Assembly: GCA_029167225.1 (NCBI GenBank)
Contig: JARFNK010000003.1
Span: forward strand, 1 to 64,000
Source of the DNA: Sphingobium arseniciresistens
Lineage (GTDB): Bacteria; Pseudomonadota; Alphaproteobacteria; Sphingomonadales; Sphingomonadaceae
Direction: 5' to 3'
DNA length: 64,000 nt
Part shown: one piece after another, positions 27,047 to 36,043 of the stretch
Layout of the letters: the number at the start of each line of letters is the position of its first letter
Numbering within the stretch: the stretch's first letter is position 1
Notes under the pieces: generated by a model
Told to the model about the DNA's origin: nothing
Database searches by the model: none
The model's input: only the letters and a program-made list of their open reading frames with translations
Translations under genes and position numbers: made by a program

Positions 27047-29566
27047 CTAATATATGCCGCCCTGCTCCTGCAGGAAATCATTGTCGTTGCGCGCGCGGCC
27101 GGCGGCCTTGGCGCGCGTTGCCGCCGCCTTTTCCTGCGCGTCGATCTCTTCCTTGCGGATCGTGCGACGCGGTTCGGATTCAGGCTTGAACGCTTCCCAG
27201 ATCACCGGCGACTTGGGATCGTCGGTCGGCCATGCGCCATAGACGCGCTTCCCCGACCGGCGATCGATGCGGACCATGCGGATGCCGTTTGGCGCGATGA
27301 ACGGCGTCTTGGGCATCTTTTCCAGGATTGGCGTCATTGCCTGTTTCCAGATCGGCGCGGCGACCCGGCCGCCCTGCGCATAGCCGCCAAGGCTGCGCGG
27401 CGTATCGAAGCCCAGATAGACGCCCGCCACCAGATCGGGCGATCCGCCCACGAACCACACATTGGTCGGGCCGTTGGTGGTGCCGGTCTTGCCGAACAGC
27501 GGCCGGTTGAGGTCGCGCAGCGTCGTCGCGGTGCCGCGCTGGATGACGCCCTCGGTAATGTGGACGATCTGATAGGCGGTCATCGGGTTCATCACCTGGC
27601 GCCCCTCGAAGCCGAAGCGCGGCATCGGCTGGCCATCCCAGTTGGGCATGTTGCAGCCGTCGCAGGCGCGCCAGTTTTCCGGCCAGATCACCTTGCCGCG
27701 CCGGTCCTGCGCATAGTCGATCACCTTGGGCGCAAGCTGCCGGCCATGGTTCACCAGCATCGCATAGGCATTGACCATCCGCTCCACCGTCGTCTCGCCC
27801 GCGCCCAGCGCGAAGGAGAGATAGGGCTGATAGTCGCCGATGCCCATCGCCTTGATGGTGCGCACGACGCGCTCCATGCCGGTCTGCGATGCCGCGCGCA
27901 CCGTCATCAGGTTGCGCGACTGCTCCACGCCCCAGCGCATCGTCTGCGGCCCCGCGCCGCTGCCCGAGAAGTTGCGGAAGCATTTCTGCCCCAGCCGCAC
28001 GGACTGCAGCACGCAGAAGGGACCATCGACGATGATCGAGGCGGGCGTCATGCCGCTGTCCAGCGCGGCGGCATAGACGAAGGGCTTGATGGTCGATCCC
28101 GGCTGGCGCAGTGCCTGCGTCGCGCGGTTGTAGGAGGAAAGCCGCGCGTCGAAACCACCCTGCATGGCGTGGACGCGCCCGGCATGGGTATCCTCGATCA
28201 TCATGCCGCCGGAAACTTCGGGCACGTTGCGCAATGCCCAACTACCGCCATTGGCGGCGACCGCGATCAGGTCGCCGGGCTTCAGCGCGTCGAAGGCAGG
28301 CGTGCCCGCACGGCGATAGACCATTTGCGCGGCCGAGGCCGGCAAGGTGCCCGTGCTGCCATCGGAAAAGCCGATCTGCGCGGCGCCGGCATCCTTCGAG
28401 ATGATCGCCGCGATCTTCCACCCGGCATAGTCGATGCCGATGAAGCTCGCCGCCAGTTCGCGGCGCCAGCCATTGGCCATGTTGATCGTCGCGACCGGGC
28501 CGGACCAGCCCTTGCCCGCGTCATAGCGCTGCAGCCCTGCACGCAGCGCGTCTGCCGTAAGCTGCTGCATGGCGGGATCGAAGGGGCTGCGGACCCACAG
28601 GCCGCCGGCATAGACGCTGTTCGGCCCGTCCTGCGCCTTCTCGCCGAACTTGTCGATCAGGCGGCGGCGCACCTCTTCCATATAATAGCCGCCGGCATTG
28701 CCATAGGGCGATCCATGCGCGGCGACGGTGCCCAGCGGTTCCGCCACGGCTTCCTGATATTGCGCATCGGTGATCCAGCCATTCTTGCGCATCTCGCCCA
28801 GCGCCCAGTTGCGGCGCTCCAGCGCGCGCTCATGCCCGCGTTCGCTTTCCGGGCGATAATTGGCCGGCCCCTTGGGCAGGATGGCGAGATAGGCCATTTC
28901 GTGCAGCTTGAGGTCGGCGACGTCCTTGTCGAAATAGGCGCGCGCCGCCGCCTGCACGCCATAGGCGTTGCGGCCGAGGAAGATCTGGTTGAGGTAGAGT
29001 TCCAGGATCTGCTGCTTGGTCAGCACATTTTCCATGCGATAGGCGAGGATCATCTCCTTCACCTTGCGCGTGGGCGAATATTCGTCGCCGATCAGCAGGT
29101 TCTTCGCCACCTGCTGCGTGATGGTGGAGCCGCCGCGCGCCCGCTCGCCCGACCCCAGCTTGCTCGCATAGTCGAACACCGCGCCGAAGAAGCCGGGGAT
29201 GTCGACGCCATGATGATCGAAGAAGGTCTTGTCCTCCGCCGCCAGATAGGCGCGGATCATCAGCGGCGGGTAATCGGCATAGTTCAGCTGCACGCGGCGT
29301 TCGCGCGCATAGCTGTGCACGGGCTGGCCGTTCACGTCCCGCACGATCGTCGGCAAGGGCGGTTCATAGGCGAGGAGGGTGCGCGCATCGGGCAGGTCGC
29401 GCGCGAAGATCAGCCAGAATGCCAGGACGAACAGCAACAGGCCGCCCAGCGCATAACTCGCCAGCCGAACCCATTTGCGCGCCCAGAGCGTGCCGATCCC
29501 GCTGGCCATGCCGCCCACGTCGCGGCGCAGCCGGTACCCGAAGCTGTGCGTTTCACCGGTCTCCAT
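27047..29566 (-). CDS. Penicillin-binding protein 1A (bifunctional glycosyltransferase/transpeptidase)
   Basis: An 839-residue bifunctional cell-wall synthase. After a transmembrane helix (about 30-55) comes the GT51 glycosyltransferase with EDKTFFDHHGVD (about 113), GGSTITQQVAKN and LELYLNQIFLGRNAYGV. The transpeptidase has its nucleophile in PGSTIKP (about 496), then SRN in VEQSRNLM and KTGTTNGPTNVW. It makes cross-linked peptidoglycan in the periplasm. ATG 29566 is chosen over GTG 29569. A cell-wall amidase gene lies upstream on the same strand with an 87-base gap. Confidence 0.95.
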   Translation of the reverse strand: METGETHSFGYRLRRDVGGMASGIGTLWARKWVRLASYALGGLLLFVLAFWLIFARDLPDARTLLAYEPPLPTIVRDVNGQPVHSYARERRVQLNYADYPPLMIRAYLAAEDKTFFDHHGVDIPGFFGAVFDYASKLGSGERARGGSTITQQVAKNLLIGDEYSPTRKVKEMILAYRMENVLTKQQILELYLNQIFLGRNAYGVQAAARAYFDKDVADLKLHEMAYLAILPKGPANYRPESERGHERALERRNWALGEMRKNGWITDAQYQEAVAEPLGTVAAHGSPYGNAGGYYMEEVRRRLIDKFGEKAQDGPNSVYAGGLWVRSPFDPAMQQLTADALRAGLQRYDAGKGWSGPVATINMANGWRRELAASFIGIDYAGWKIAAIISKDAGAAQIGFSDGSTGTLPASAAQMVYRRAGTPAFDALKPGDLIAVAANGGSWALRNVPEVSGGMMIEDTHAGRVHAMQGGFDARLSSYNRATQALRQPGSTIKPFVYAAALDSGMTPASIIVDGPFCVLQSVRLGQKCFRNFSGSGAGPQTMRWGVEQSRNLMTVRAASQTGMERVVRTIKAMGIGDYQPYLSFALGAGETTVERMVNAYAMLVNHGRQLAPKVIDYAQDRRGKVIWPENWRACDGCNMPNWDGQPMPRFGFEGRQVMNPMTAYQIVHITEGVIQRGTATTLRDLNRPLFGKTGTTNGPTNVWFVGGSPDLVAGVYLGFDTPRSLGGYAQGGRVAAPIWKQAMTPILEKMPKTPFIAPNGIRMVRIDRRSGKRVYGAWPTDDPKSPVIWEAFKPESEPRRTIRKEEIDAQEKAAATRAKAAGRARNDNDFLQEQGGIY

Positions 29567-29656
29567 CACCGGGCGGCTCTAGGCAAATTACGCGGCCAAT
29601 GCCAGTGCCGTTTGTCTGATGCGTCCAGCGACATGGCGGCCCGTCTCGCGCGCTCG

Positions 29657-30667
29657 TCAGTTCGACGCGGCAAGACGGCGGGCGAAATGCACCTCCACCG
29701 CCTTTGCCACGCCCAGCGCGATCTTCGCCCGCCCCTCACGCGAGGCGAGGAAGGCGGCGTCCGCCTTGTTGCTGATATAGCCGGTTTCGAACAGGACGGA
29801 CGGCGTGTCCGGCGCCTTCAGCACGATCAGCGAGGCAAAGCGGTGATAGGCGCTGCGAAAGGGGACATAGGGCGAAGCCTCCCGCTGGAGCAGGCGCGCG
29901 AAGGCTGATGACGCCGCCATGGTCTCGCGCTGGGTCAGGTCGATCAGGATCGATGTCACGTCGCTGCCCTGGCTTGCCAGGTCGATGCCGTTGATGATGT
30001 CCGCCTTGTTCTCCCGCGCGGCGAGGCGCGCCGCCTCACGGTCGGATGCGGTTTCCGACAGGGTATAGACGGTCGCGCCATGCGCTTCGTCATTGTCTGT
30101 CGAATCGGCATGAACGGAAATGAACAGGTCGGCCCCAAGCCGCCGGGCGATGCCATAGCGTTCCTGCAATACCAGGAAGCGATCGTCGGCGCGGGTCAGC
30201 GCCACCCGCACGCGGCCCGATTGTAGCAGGGCATCGCGAATCGTGAGCGCCACCGCCAGCGTCACATCCTTTTCACGCGCGCCTGTCTCCTTGTTGATCG
30301 CGCCCGGATCATGACCGCCATGGCCGGCGTCGATCACCACCAACGGCCGGTCCGATCCGCGCGGCCCCTGCACGATCGGTAGGGCGATACCCGATGAGGC
30401 CGGCGGGATCGGCACGGTGATGCTGTGCATGCGGCGCGGCGGCCGGGCGCTCATCGCCGCCGGCGGATCGAAGGCAGGGCGCGCGATGTCCATGCCGCCA
30501 AAGGGGTGCGCGCGCGCCTGATCGCACACGCCATGCCCGACCGCGGGGCCATGTGCGAAACAAGCGGTCGCCAAGATGAGCCCGTGCAGCATGGCGCCGT
30601 TCTGCCCGGCGGACCGGGCGCTCGTCCAGAGCCAATTGCGCGGTGCGCGACGATATTGGCGCGCCAT
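29657..30667 (-). CDS. N-acetylmuramoyl-L-alanine amidase (Amidase_3, AmiA/C type)
   Basis: A 336-residue zinc amidase that splits septal peptidoglycan. Zinc-site landmarks are VVIDAGHGGHDPGAI (about 110-124), a later Glu, and SVHADSTD. The C-terminal VLFETGYISNKADAAFL holds the catalytic Glu. The first ~90 residues contain a hydrophobic leader-like stretch but no AMIN targeting domain. It precedes PBP1A and is likely co-transcribed, pairing a hydrolase with a synthase. The N-terminal start is uncertain. Confidence 0.9.
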   Translation of the reverse strand: MARQYRRAPRNWLWTSARSAGQNGAMLHGLILATACFAHGPAVGHGVCDQARAHPFGGMDIARPAFDPPAAMSARPPRRMHSITVPIPPASSGIALPIVQGPRGSDRPLVVIDAGHGGHDPGAINKETGAREKDVTLAVALTIRDALLQSGRVRVALTRADDRFLVLQERYGIARRLGADLFISVHADSTDNDEAHGATVYTLSETASDREAARLAARENKADIINGIDLASQGSDVTSILIDLTQRETMAASSAFARLLQREASPYVPFRSAYHRFASLIVLKAPDTPSVLFETGYISNKADAAFLASREGRAKIALGVAKAVEVHFARRLAASN

Positions 30668-31169
30668 GACCAGAAGAACCGCGCTGCCGCAAAGAGCATC
30701 GCGCCATGGGCGAAACCATCATGCGTAAAAGTGCCGGTTCACATTTTCTTTACCATATTTGGCCAAGACAAGCCGATGTAGCACCGCTGAAAAATTTGTG
30801 GCGCCAACATTGCCGGGCGGGCCGGCGGCTGCTACCCCTTTGCGATCCCGTGGAAGCCGCCTTTGCGCGGCCGGCATCGGGACAAGAATTTTCGGGCGAT
30901 TTTCCATGCGTCCGAAACAACAGGTTGACGCTGCATGAGGCATTTTTTCCAGACGACGCACGGTCCCGTTACGGGCGCTGCGTCGTGGGCGCTTCATGCC
31001 CGGCCCGGCACATTGTCCGGCCATGCCCGTGCAGCAGACACAAGCATCCATCCCAACGGGACGAAGGCGCACCGTGCGCCGCATTCGACGTGCGTGCTCC
31101 GCCCGTCCCCCATTTACAGCATGGCCGGCCGGCCCCTGGCCGCCGCCCGCCATGCCCGGAGTATTTTGA
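30668..31169. other. Long rne leader / divergent promoter region
   Basis: About 500 bases with no convincing gene between the divergent amidase gene and rne. Long untranslated leaders upstream of rne are known to mediate RNase E autoregulation in other bacteria. A two-tier stem-loop lies within it at 30953-30986. The rest shows no clear promoter. Confidence 0.5.
30953..30986 (+). promoter_or_regulatory. Stem-loop in the rne leader
   Basis: ACGACGCA (30953-30960) pairs with TGCGTCGT (30979-30986). Within the loop CCCG and CGGG flank TTA, giving a two-tier hairpin about 184 bases before the rne start. It could be a target for feedback control by RNase E. Only the pairing is seen; function is inferred. 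Confidence 0.45.
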
Positions 31170-33923
31170 ATGACAATGCGTATGCTGATCGATGCGCGCC
31201 ACCGGGAAGAAACCCGTGTCGCCATCGTCAAGGGAAACCGGATCGAGGAATTTGATTTCGAGTCCGCTGAGCACAAGCAGCTCAAGGGGAATATCTATCT
31301 CGCCAAGGTAACTCGCGTCGAACCGTCGCTGCAGGCGGCGTTCGTGGATTACGGCGGCAATCGCCACGGCTTCCTGGCCTTTTCCGAAATCCACCCGGAC
31401 TATTACCAGATCCCGCGCGAGGACAAGATCGCACTGCTCGCCGAAGAGGCCGAGCATGCCGCCGAAGAGGCTGCGCTGCGCGCCGAAGAGGATGACGACG
31501 AGGCCGCCGAAGGCGCCGTCGAGGATATCGCTCCCGTCGCGCTGGGCGAGGACGAGGATGGCGAAGGCCATGACGACGCGCCGCGCGCGCCGCGTCGCGG
31601 CGGTGGCGACGAAGCCGCCGACGAACTGCGCCGCAAGCGCATGGCGCTGCGCCGTCGCTACAAGATCCAGGACGTCATCAAGCGCCGCCAGGTGCTGCTC
31701 GTCCAGGTCGTGAAGGAAGAGCGCGGCAACAAGGGTGCGGCGCTCACCACCTATCTGTCGCTCGCCGGCCGTTACTGCGTATTGATGCCCAACACGTCGC
31801 ATGGCGGCGGCATCAGCCGGAAGATCTCGAACGCGGCCGACCGCAAGCGGCTGAAATCGATCATCGCCGACATGGCGCTGCCCTCCACCATGGGCTGCAT
31901 CGTGCGGACCGCCGGCCTGCAGCGCACCAAGACCGAGATCAAGCGCGACTTCGACTACCTCGCCCGCCTGTGGGACGAGATCCGCGAGAACACGCTCAAG
32001 TCCGCCGCGCCGGCGCTGATCCACAACGACAGCGACCTCATCAAGCGCGCGATCCGCGATATCTATAATCGCGACATCGAGGAAGTGATCGTCGAGGGCG
32101 AATATGGCTACAAGGCCGCCCGCGACTTCATGAAGCTGCTGATGCCCAGCCATGCCCGGCGGGTGAAGCAATATGCCGATGCCGTATCCCTGTTCCAGCG
32201 CTTCGGCGTGGAGGATCAGCTGGCCGCGATGTACCATCCGGTCGTGCAGCTGAAGTCGGGCGGCTATCTGGTCATCAACCCGACCGAGGCGCTGGTGTCG
32301 ATCGACATCAACTCGGGCCGCTCGACCCGCGAGCATGGCATCGAGCAGACGGCCGTCGCCACCAACCTGGAGGCCGCGCGCGAGATCGCCCGCCAGCTGC
32401 GCCTGCGCGACATGGCCGGCCTTGTCGTCATCGACTTCATCGACATGGAGCTGAACGGCAATATCCGCAAGGTCGAGAAGGCCATGAAGGAGGCCCTGAA
32501 GGACGATCGCGCCCGCATCCAGGTCGGCCGCATTTCCGGCTTCGGCCTGATGGAGATGAGCCGCCAGCGCCTGCGCACCGGCGTTCTGGAGGCATCGACC
32601 CGCGAATGCCCGCATTGTGAGGGCACCGGGCTCGTCCGCACGGCATCGTCTTCGGGCCTGTCCGCGCTGCGCATGCTGGAGGAAGAGGCGGCACGCGGTC
32701 GCGGCAGCATCATCACCCTGCGCGCCAGCCAGGAAGCGGCCTTCTATGTGCTCAACAACAAGCGCCGCGAACTGGACGAGATCGAGCAGCGCTATGGCGT
32801 GACCATCACCATCCTGCCCGATGGCGAGGTGGAAGGCGCGCGCATGTCCGTGGAGGCTGCCGGCCCGCGCCCGACCCAGGTGGTGCATTATGCGCCGATC
32901 GTGGAAGAGGATGACGATCTCGACCTGCCCGAGGACGAGGAAGAGTTCGAGGAAGAGGAAGAAGTCGTCGAGGCGAGCGAGCCGCGCCGCGAACGCAGCG
33001 AACAGCGCGAAGGCGACCGGGAAGACCGGGAAGGCGGCAATCGTCGCCGTCGCCGTCGTCGCCGTGGCCGTCGCGGCAATCGCGACGAAAATGGATCGGA
33101 CGCCGAGGGCCAGAGCGAGCAGGCCGAAGAGGCGCTGCAGGATGGCCAGGACGAAGGTGAAGGCGAGAGCGAGGCCGAGACCGAGGGCAATGAGCCCGTG
33201 GGTGAGCGCGAGGAAGGCGAAACGGCAGAAGCTGGTGAAGCCCGTCGTCGTGGTCGCCGCGGTCGCCGCGGTGGCCGTCGCCGCCGCGGTGGCGAAGAGG
33301 GCGTGAACGACACGGCCGAAGCCGTAGGCGAAGCTGCCCCGGTGGCAGATGTCGACGCGGACGTTGCCGCGGAGCCCGTCGCCGAGCCGGCTGTCGAGAC
33401 CGTCGCGGAAGCGCCGGAAGCGGAAGCCGCTCCCAAGACGCGCCGTCGCCCTCGTGCCCGGAAGACTGCGGACAAGCCCGTTGCAGGCGAAGCTGCTGCC
33501 GAGCCCGCAGCCGAGCCTGCCGTCGAGGCACCTGTGGACGCCGCCGCACCGGAAGCCGAAGCACCGGCACCCAAGCCCAAGCGCAGCCGCAAGAAGGCAG
33601 CACCGGCGGCTGAGCCTGCCGTCGCTGCGGAGGTCGCGCCTGAAGTCGAGGCCGAAGCCCCGGCGCCCAAGCCCAAGCGCAGCCGCAAGAAGGCAGCGCC
33701 CGCAGTGGCGGCGGATGTCGAGCCGGCGGCGGACGTCGCCGTGGCAGCGTCAGCCGAAACCCCCGCGCCCGAGACGCCCGCCCCCGTCGAAGCCGAAGCC
33801 CCAGCGGCTCCGGTGGAACAGGACGCGCCTCAACTGGACATCGCGCCAGTGGCGGAAGAGGCCGAAGCCGAGGAAGATGGCCCGCCGCGTCGCGGCTGGT
33901 GGCAGCGCACCTTTGGCGCGTGA
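31170..33923 (+). CDS. rne: Ribonuclease E
   Basis: A 917-residue endoribonuclease that starts mRNA decay and processes rRNA and tRNA. The first part (RMLIDARHREETRVAIV) leads to an S1 RNA-binding domain split by a long acidic insertion (about 91-155, rich in Glu/Asp). The catalytic region includes EALVSIDINSG and VIDFIDME, and the Zn-link motif CPHCEGTG has its cysteines at about 480 and 483. The C-terminal 350 residues are Arg-, Glu- and Ala/Pro-rich and should scaffold the degradosome. Two KPKRSRKKAAPA repeats appear there. Confidence 0.95.
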   Translation: MTMRMLIDARHREETRVAIVKGNRIEEFDFESAEHKQLKGNIYLAKVTRVEPSLQAAFVDYGGNRHGFLAFSEIHPDYYQIPREDKIALLAEEAEHAAEEAALRAEEDDDEAAEGAVEDIAPVALGEDEDGEGHDDAPRAPRRGGGDEAADELRRKRMALRRRYKIQDVIKRRQVLLVQVVKEERGNKGAALTTYLSLAGRYCVLMPNTSHGGGISRKISNAADRKRLKSIIADMALPSTMGCIVRTAGLQRTKTEIKRDFDYLARLWDEIRENTLKSAAPALIHNDSDLIKRAIRDIYNRDIEEVIVEGEYGYKAARDFMKLLMPSHARRVKQYADAVSLFQRFGVEDQLAAMYHPVVQLKSGGYLVINPTEALVSIDINSGRSTREHGIEQTAVATNLEAAREIARQLRLRDMAGLVVIDFIDMELNGNIRKVEKAMKEALKDDRARIQVGRISGFGLMEMSRQRLRTGVLEASTRECPHCEGTGLVRTASSSGLSALRMLEEEAARGRGSIITLRASQEAAFYVLNNKRRELDEIEQRYGVTITILPDGEVEGARMSVEAAGPRPTQVVHYAPIVEEDDDLDLPEDEEEFEEEEEVVEASEPRRERSEQREGDREDREGGNRRRRRRRRGRRGNRDENGSDAEGQSEQAEEALQDGQDEGEGESEAETEGNEPVGEREEGETAEAGEARRRGRRGRRGGRRRRGGEEGVNDTAEAVGEAAPVADVDADVAAEPVAEPAVETVAEAPEAEAAPKTRRRPRARKTADKPVAGEAAAEPAAEPAVEAPVDAAAPEAEAPAPKPKRSRKKAAPAAEPAVAAEVAPEVEAEAPAPKPKRSRKKAAPAVAADVEPAADVAVAASAETPAPETPAPVEAEAPAAPVEQDAPQLDIAPVAEEAEAEEDGPPRRGWWQRTFGA

Positions 33924-33984
33924 CCTGATGTGCGGCGCCGGCGCATTACCTCGCCGGCATCGCAATCCTTAACGGGAATTGAAG

Positions 33985-34028
33985 AAAGGCCGGTGCTTCT
34001 CTGAGGGAGGCACCGGCCTTTTCTCTTT
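33985..34028 (+). terminator. Rho-independent terminator after rne
   Basis: AAAGGCCGGTG pairs perfectly with CACCGGCCTTT (33985-33995 against 34011-34021), followed by a T-rich run (TTTTCTCTTTT). It is about 60 bases after the rne stop and is a strong terminator. Confidence 0.9.
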
Positions 34029-34154
34029 TGCGAGGCGCGCATCTCCGCGAGGTCGATCGTGGCACGCGTCGCGGCGCATTGTCGTGCCGGCGAGGTGAGC
34101 TTGCCGCCGGCACGTGGCGGTATCGACAAGGGTGAGGTGCGAGGCCAGAGTGTC

Positions 34155-34451
34155 ATGACCATGCAAGACCAGCCCGATCTCTCGACCAAAGCCGGCCGGA
34201 AGGCCTATCGCCATGAATTGCGGATGGTGGCGGTGCGACCGCGCCGTGTCGGGCTATGGCTGATGGTGGCGGGGCTGCTGGTGATGGCGCTGCCTCTGGT
34301 CGCGGGGATCCACAGCATCGCCGGGCTCTCCCCGCAGTTCCTGGGCGCAGCGATGATGGCGGCGGCGGTGCCGTTGCTGATCGCCGCCGTGCTGCTGCGA
34401 TCGCGTTACCACATGCAGCGCATGCGCGGAAATGCGCGTCGCCGGCCATGA
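34155..34451 (+). CDS. Two-helix membrane protein of unknown function
   Basis: A 98-residue protein with a charged N-terminus (about 1-33) and two hydrophobic spans, LWLMVAGLLVMALPLVAG and GAAMMAAAVPLLIAAVLL. It ends in a basic MRGNARRRP tail. No domain is recognised. ATG 34155 is chosen because the upstream extension in the same frame looks like random coding. It stands alone after rne and ends just before a convergent minus-strand gene. Confidence 0.5.
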   Translation: MTMQDQPDLSTKAGRKAYRHELRMVAVRPRRVGLWLMVAGLLVMALPLVAGIHSIAGLSPQFLGAAMMAAAVPLLIAAVLLRSRYHMQRMRGNARRRP

Positions 34452-34493
34452 GCGCGGCAGCTTTCAGTTCAACGGGCTGAGATCAGCCGGTTT

Positions 34494-34955
34494 CTACAGG
34501 AAATAGCGCATCTTGACCTGTTGGGTCGATGCGCTGCCGCCGATGGTGAAGCGCGCGGAACGAAAGCTGGGCGCGCCGAAGCGGATCGTCGGATTTTCCG
34601 AAAAACCCACGCCCTCGCGGGGGATGCCGGCGAAGGTGTCCAGCCGCTGGTTGTTGTTCTCGTCATGGATGATGGCGATGGCATAGCCCCCTGCCGGCAG
34701 AGGTCCGACGGAGAGGGTCCGGTTGCCATTGGCGGGAATGCTGTAGTGCCGCTTGTCCGGGTCGCCGGTGCAATCGGGGAAATGGTCCGGCATGCGGGTG
34801 AGGCAGATGCGCAGCGCGCCCTTGGTCGATCGCAGGCTGTCGACCTCGACGGTCAACGGCTGGGGAAGGTCTGCCGGGGCAACGCCCATCAGCACGAGCC
34901 CGACTGGCAGAAGGGCTGCCGCACGGGCCAGCATGGCAGCTTTGGGCAGGATCAT
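34494..34955 (-). CDS. DUF2141-family secreted protein
   Basis: A 153-residue exported protein with a signal peptide (about 1-27). The body begins LTVEVDSLRSTKGALRICLT and contains LPAGGYAIAIIHDENNNQRLD, the DUF2141 signature. The function is unknown; the fold is likely a small beta-sandwich. The start overlaps the stop of the sterol-desaturase gene by four bases (ATGA), so the two are translationally coupled and should act together. Confidence 0.85.
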   Translation of the reverse strand: MILPKAAMLARAAALLPVGLVLMGVAPADLPQPLTVEVDSLRSTKGALRICLTRMPDHFPDCTGDPDKRHYSIPANGNRTLSVGPLPAGGYAIAIIHDENNNQRLDTFAGIPREGVGFSENPTIRFGAPSFRSARFTIGGSASTQQVKMRYFL

Positions 34956-35755
34956 GCGGCAGGTTCCCTTGAATCGGATGACGAGTCCGAGGATAGATGG
35001 GGGGATGTCTTCGCGGCCGCCTTTCCGGGCGCGCGGGCGAAGCTGGCAATGCCCGAATCGGTGCCGCACAGCCTGTCCCAATAGCGGAAATACAGGCCGT
35101 AATTACAGGCGTAGAGCTGGTGGTGGCGCTCGTGATGGCTGGCGGTGATCAGCCATTTGCCGGCGGCGCCGTGGACGATCGCCCGCGGGAACATCTCCCA
35201 CCCCATATGGTTGCCGATGCCCATGATCGTCATGATCGTCAGCACCGTCGCGAGCGCGCCGACATGGATGGGAATGACGAACACCAGCGCCGGGATGACG
35301 ACAGCGCCGGTCACGGCTTCCCATGGATGAAAGCTCATCGCCGCCCAGGCCGTGGGCGGACGGCTCCTGTGGTGGACGGCATGGGCGATGCGGAACAGGC
35401 GCGGCGCGTGCATCGCCCGGTGCGTCCAGTAGAACCATGTGTCATGCGCGGCGAGATAGAGCAGAACCGATACAGGGAGATACCAGAGCGGCATCGCATG
35501 GACGTCGGTATAGATGCGCGTCCAGCCATGGTCGCGCCAGCCCCAGGCGACGATGCCCGCCGGAATGCCATAGATGAACGCGGAAACCAGCGACCAGCCG
35601 ATTTCGGCCCTGATCTGCCGGTCGAGCCCGGCATAGAGCCCCGGATGGCGCAGCCGCGTCGCCAGCGCGAAACCGCCACTGGAGAGCAGATACCGCACGG
35701 CCACGATCAGGCTCATCGCCAGCGCGGACAGGGATATGGCGGAAAGGGCGGTCAT
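34952..35755 (-). CDS. Sterol desaturase / fatty acid hydroxylase superfamily membrane enzyme
   Basis: A 267-residue di-iron membrane oxygenase. Transmembrane spans surround three His boxes: HDTWFYWTHRAMH, HAVHHRS and HHERHH, close to the family's eight-His pattern. Such enzymes hydroxylate or desaturate fatty-acyl, sterol or carotenoid substrates. In a sphingomonad, carotenoid or sphingolipid substrates are plausible; sequence does not say which. It is the upstream gene of an ATGA-coupled pair with DUF2141. Confidence 0.88.
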   Translation of the reverse strand: MTALSAISLSALAMSLIVAVRYLLSSGGFALATRLRHPGLYAGLDRQIRAEIGWSLVSAFIYGIPAGIVAWGWRDHGWTRIYTDVHAMPLWYLPVSVLLYLAAHDTWFYWTHRAMHAPRLFRIAHAVHHRSRPPTAWAAMSFHPWEAVTGAVVIPALVFVIPIHVGALATVLTIMTIMGIGNHMGWEMFPRAIVHGAAGKWLITASHHERHHQLYACNYGLYFRYWDRLCGTDSGIASFARAPGKAAAKTSPHLSSDSSSDSREPAA

Positions 35756-35828
35756 CAGCGCCGGCTATAGCGCTGTTATTGCAGTGCGTCACGATGGAAG
35801 GCGGGGCATGGACGAAATGCCGCGCCGA

Positions 35829-36011
35829 TCAGTCCGGATCGTCGCGCTTGGCGCCGTCCAGTCTTTTGGCGAGCGCGGCGCTCTCCTGCTCCGCGGCCTG
35901 CTTCTCGGCCTTGGTCCGGCCGAATTTCGCGCGATTGGCGGCGGCGGTCCGGTCCGCGTCCGCGCGTGCTTTTGCCTTGCGGGCCATCCGTAAGTTGATG
36001 ATCTCGGCCAT
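35829..36011 (-). CDS. DUF4169-family small protein
   Basis: A 60-residue, very basic and charged protein. The beginning MAEIINLRMARKAKARADAD and ANRAKFGRTKAEK match the DUF4169 family of Alphaproteobacteria. Its function is unknown; the lysine/arginine-rich helix could bind RNA or ribosomes. The in-frame extension upstream is not conserved, so ATG 36011 is used. Confidence 0.85.
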   Translation of the reverse strand: MAEIINLRMARKAKARADADRTAAANRAKFGRTKAEKQAAEQESAALAKRLDGAKRDDPD

Positions 36012-36043
36012 GGTGCTGTTCCGGTCGTCCCCTTGTTGCTGGC

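Noticed and set aside
30925..30950. TTGACG as an rne -35 box
   Set aside because: No -10-like sequence lies at the right distance, only a T-run.
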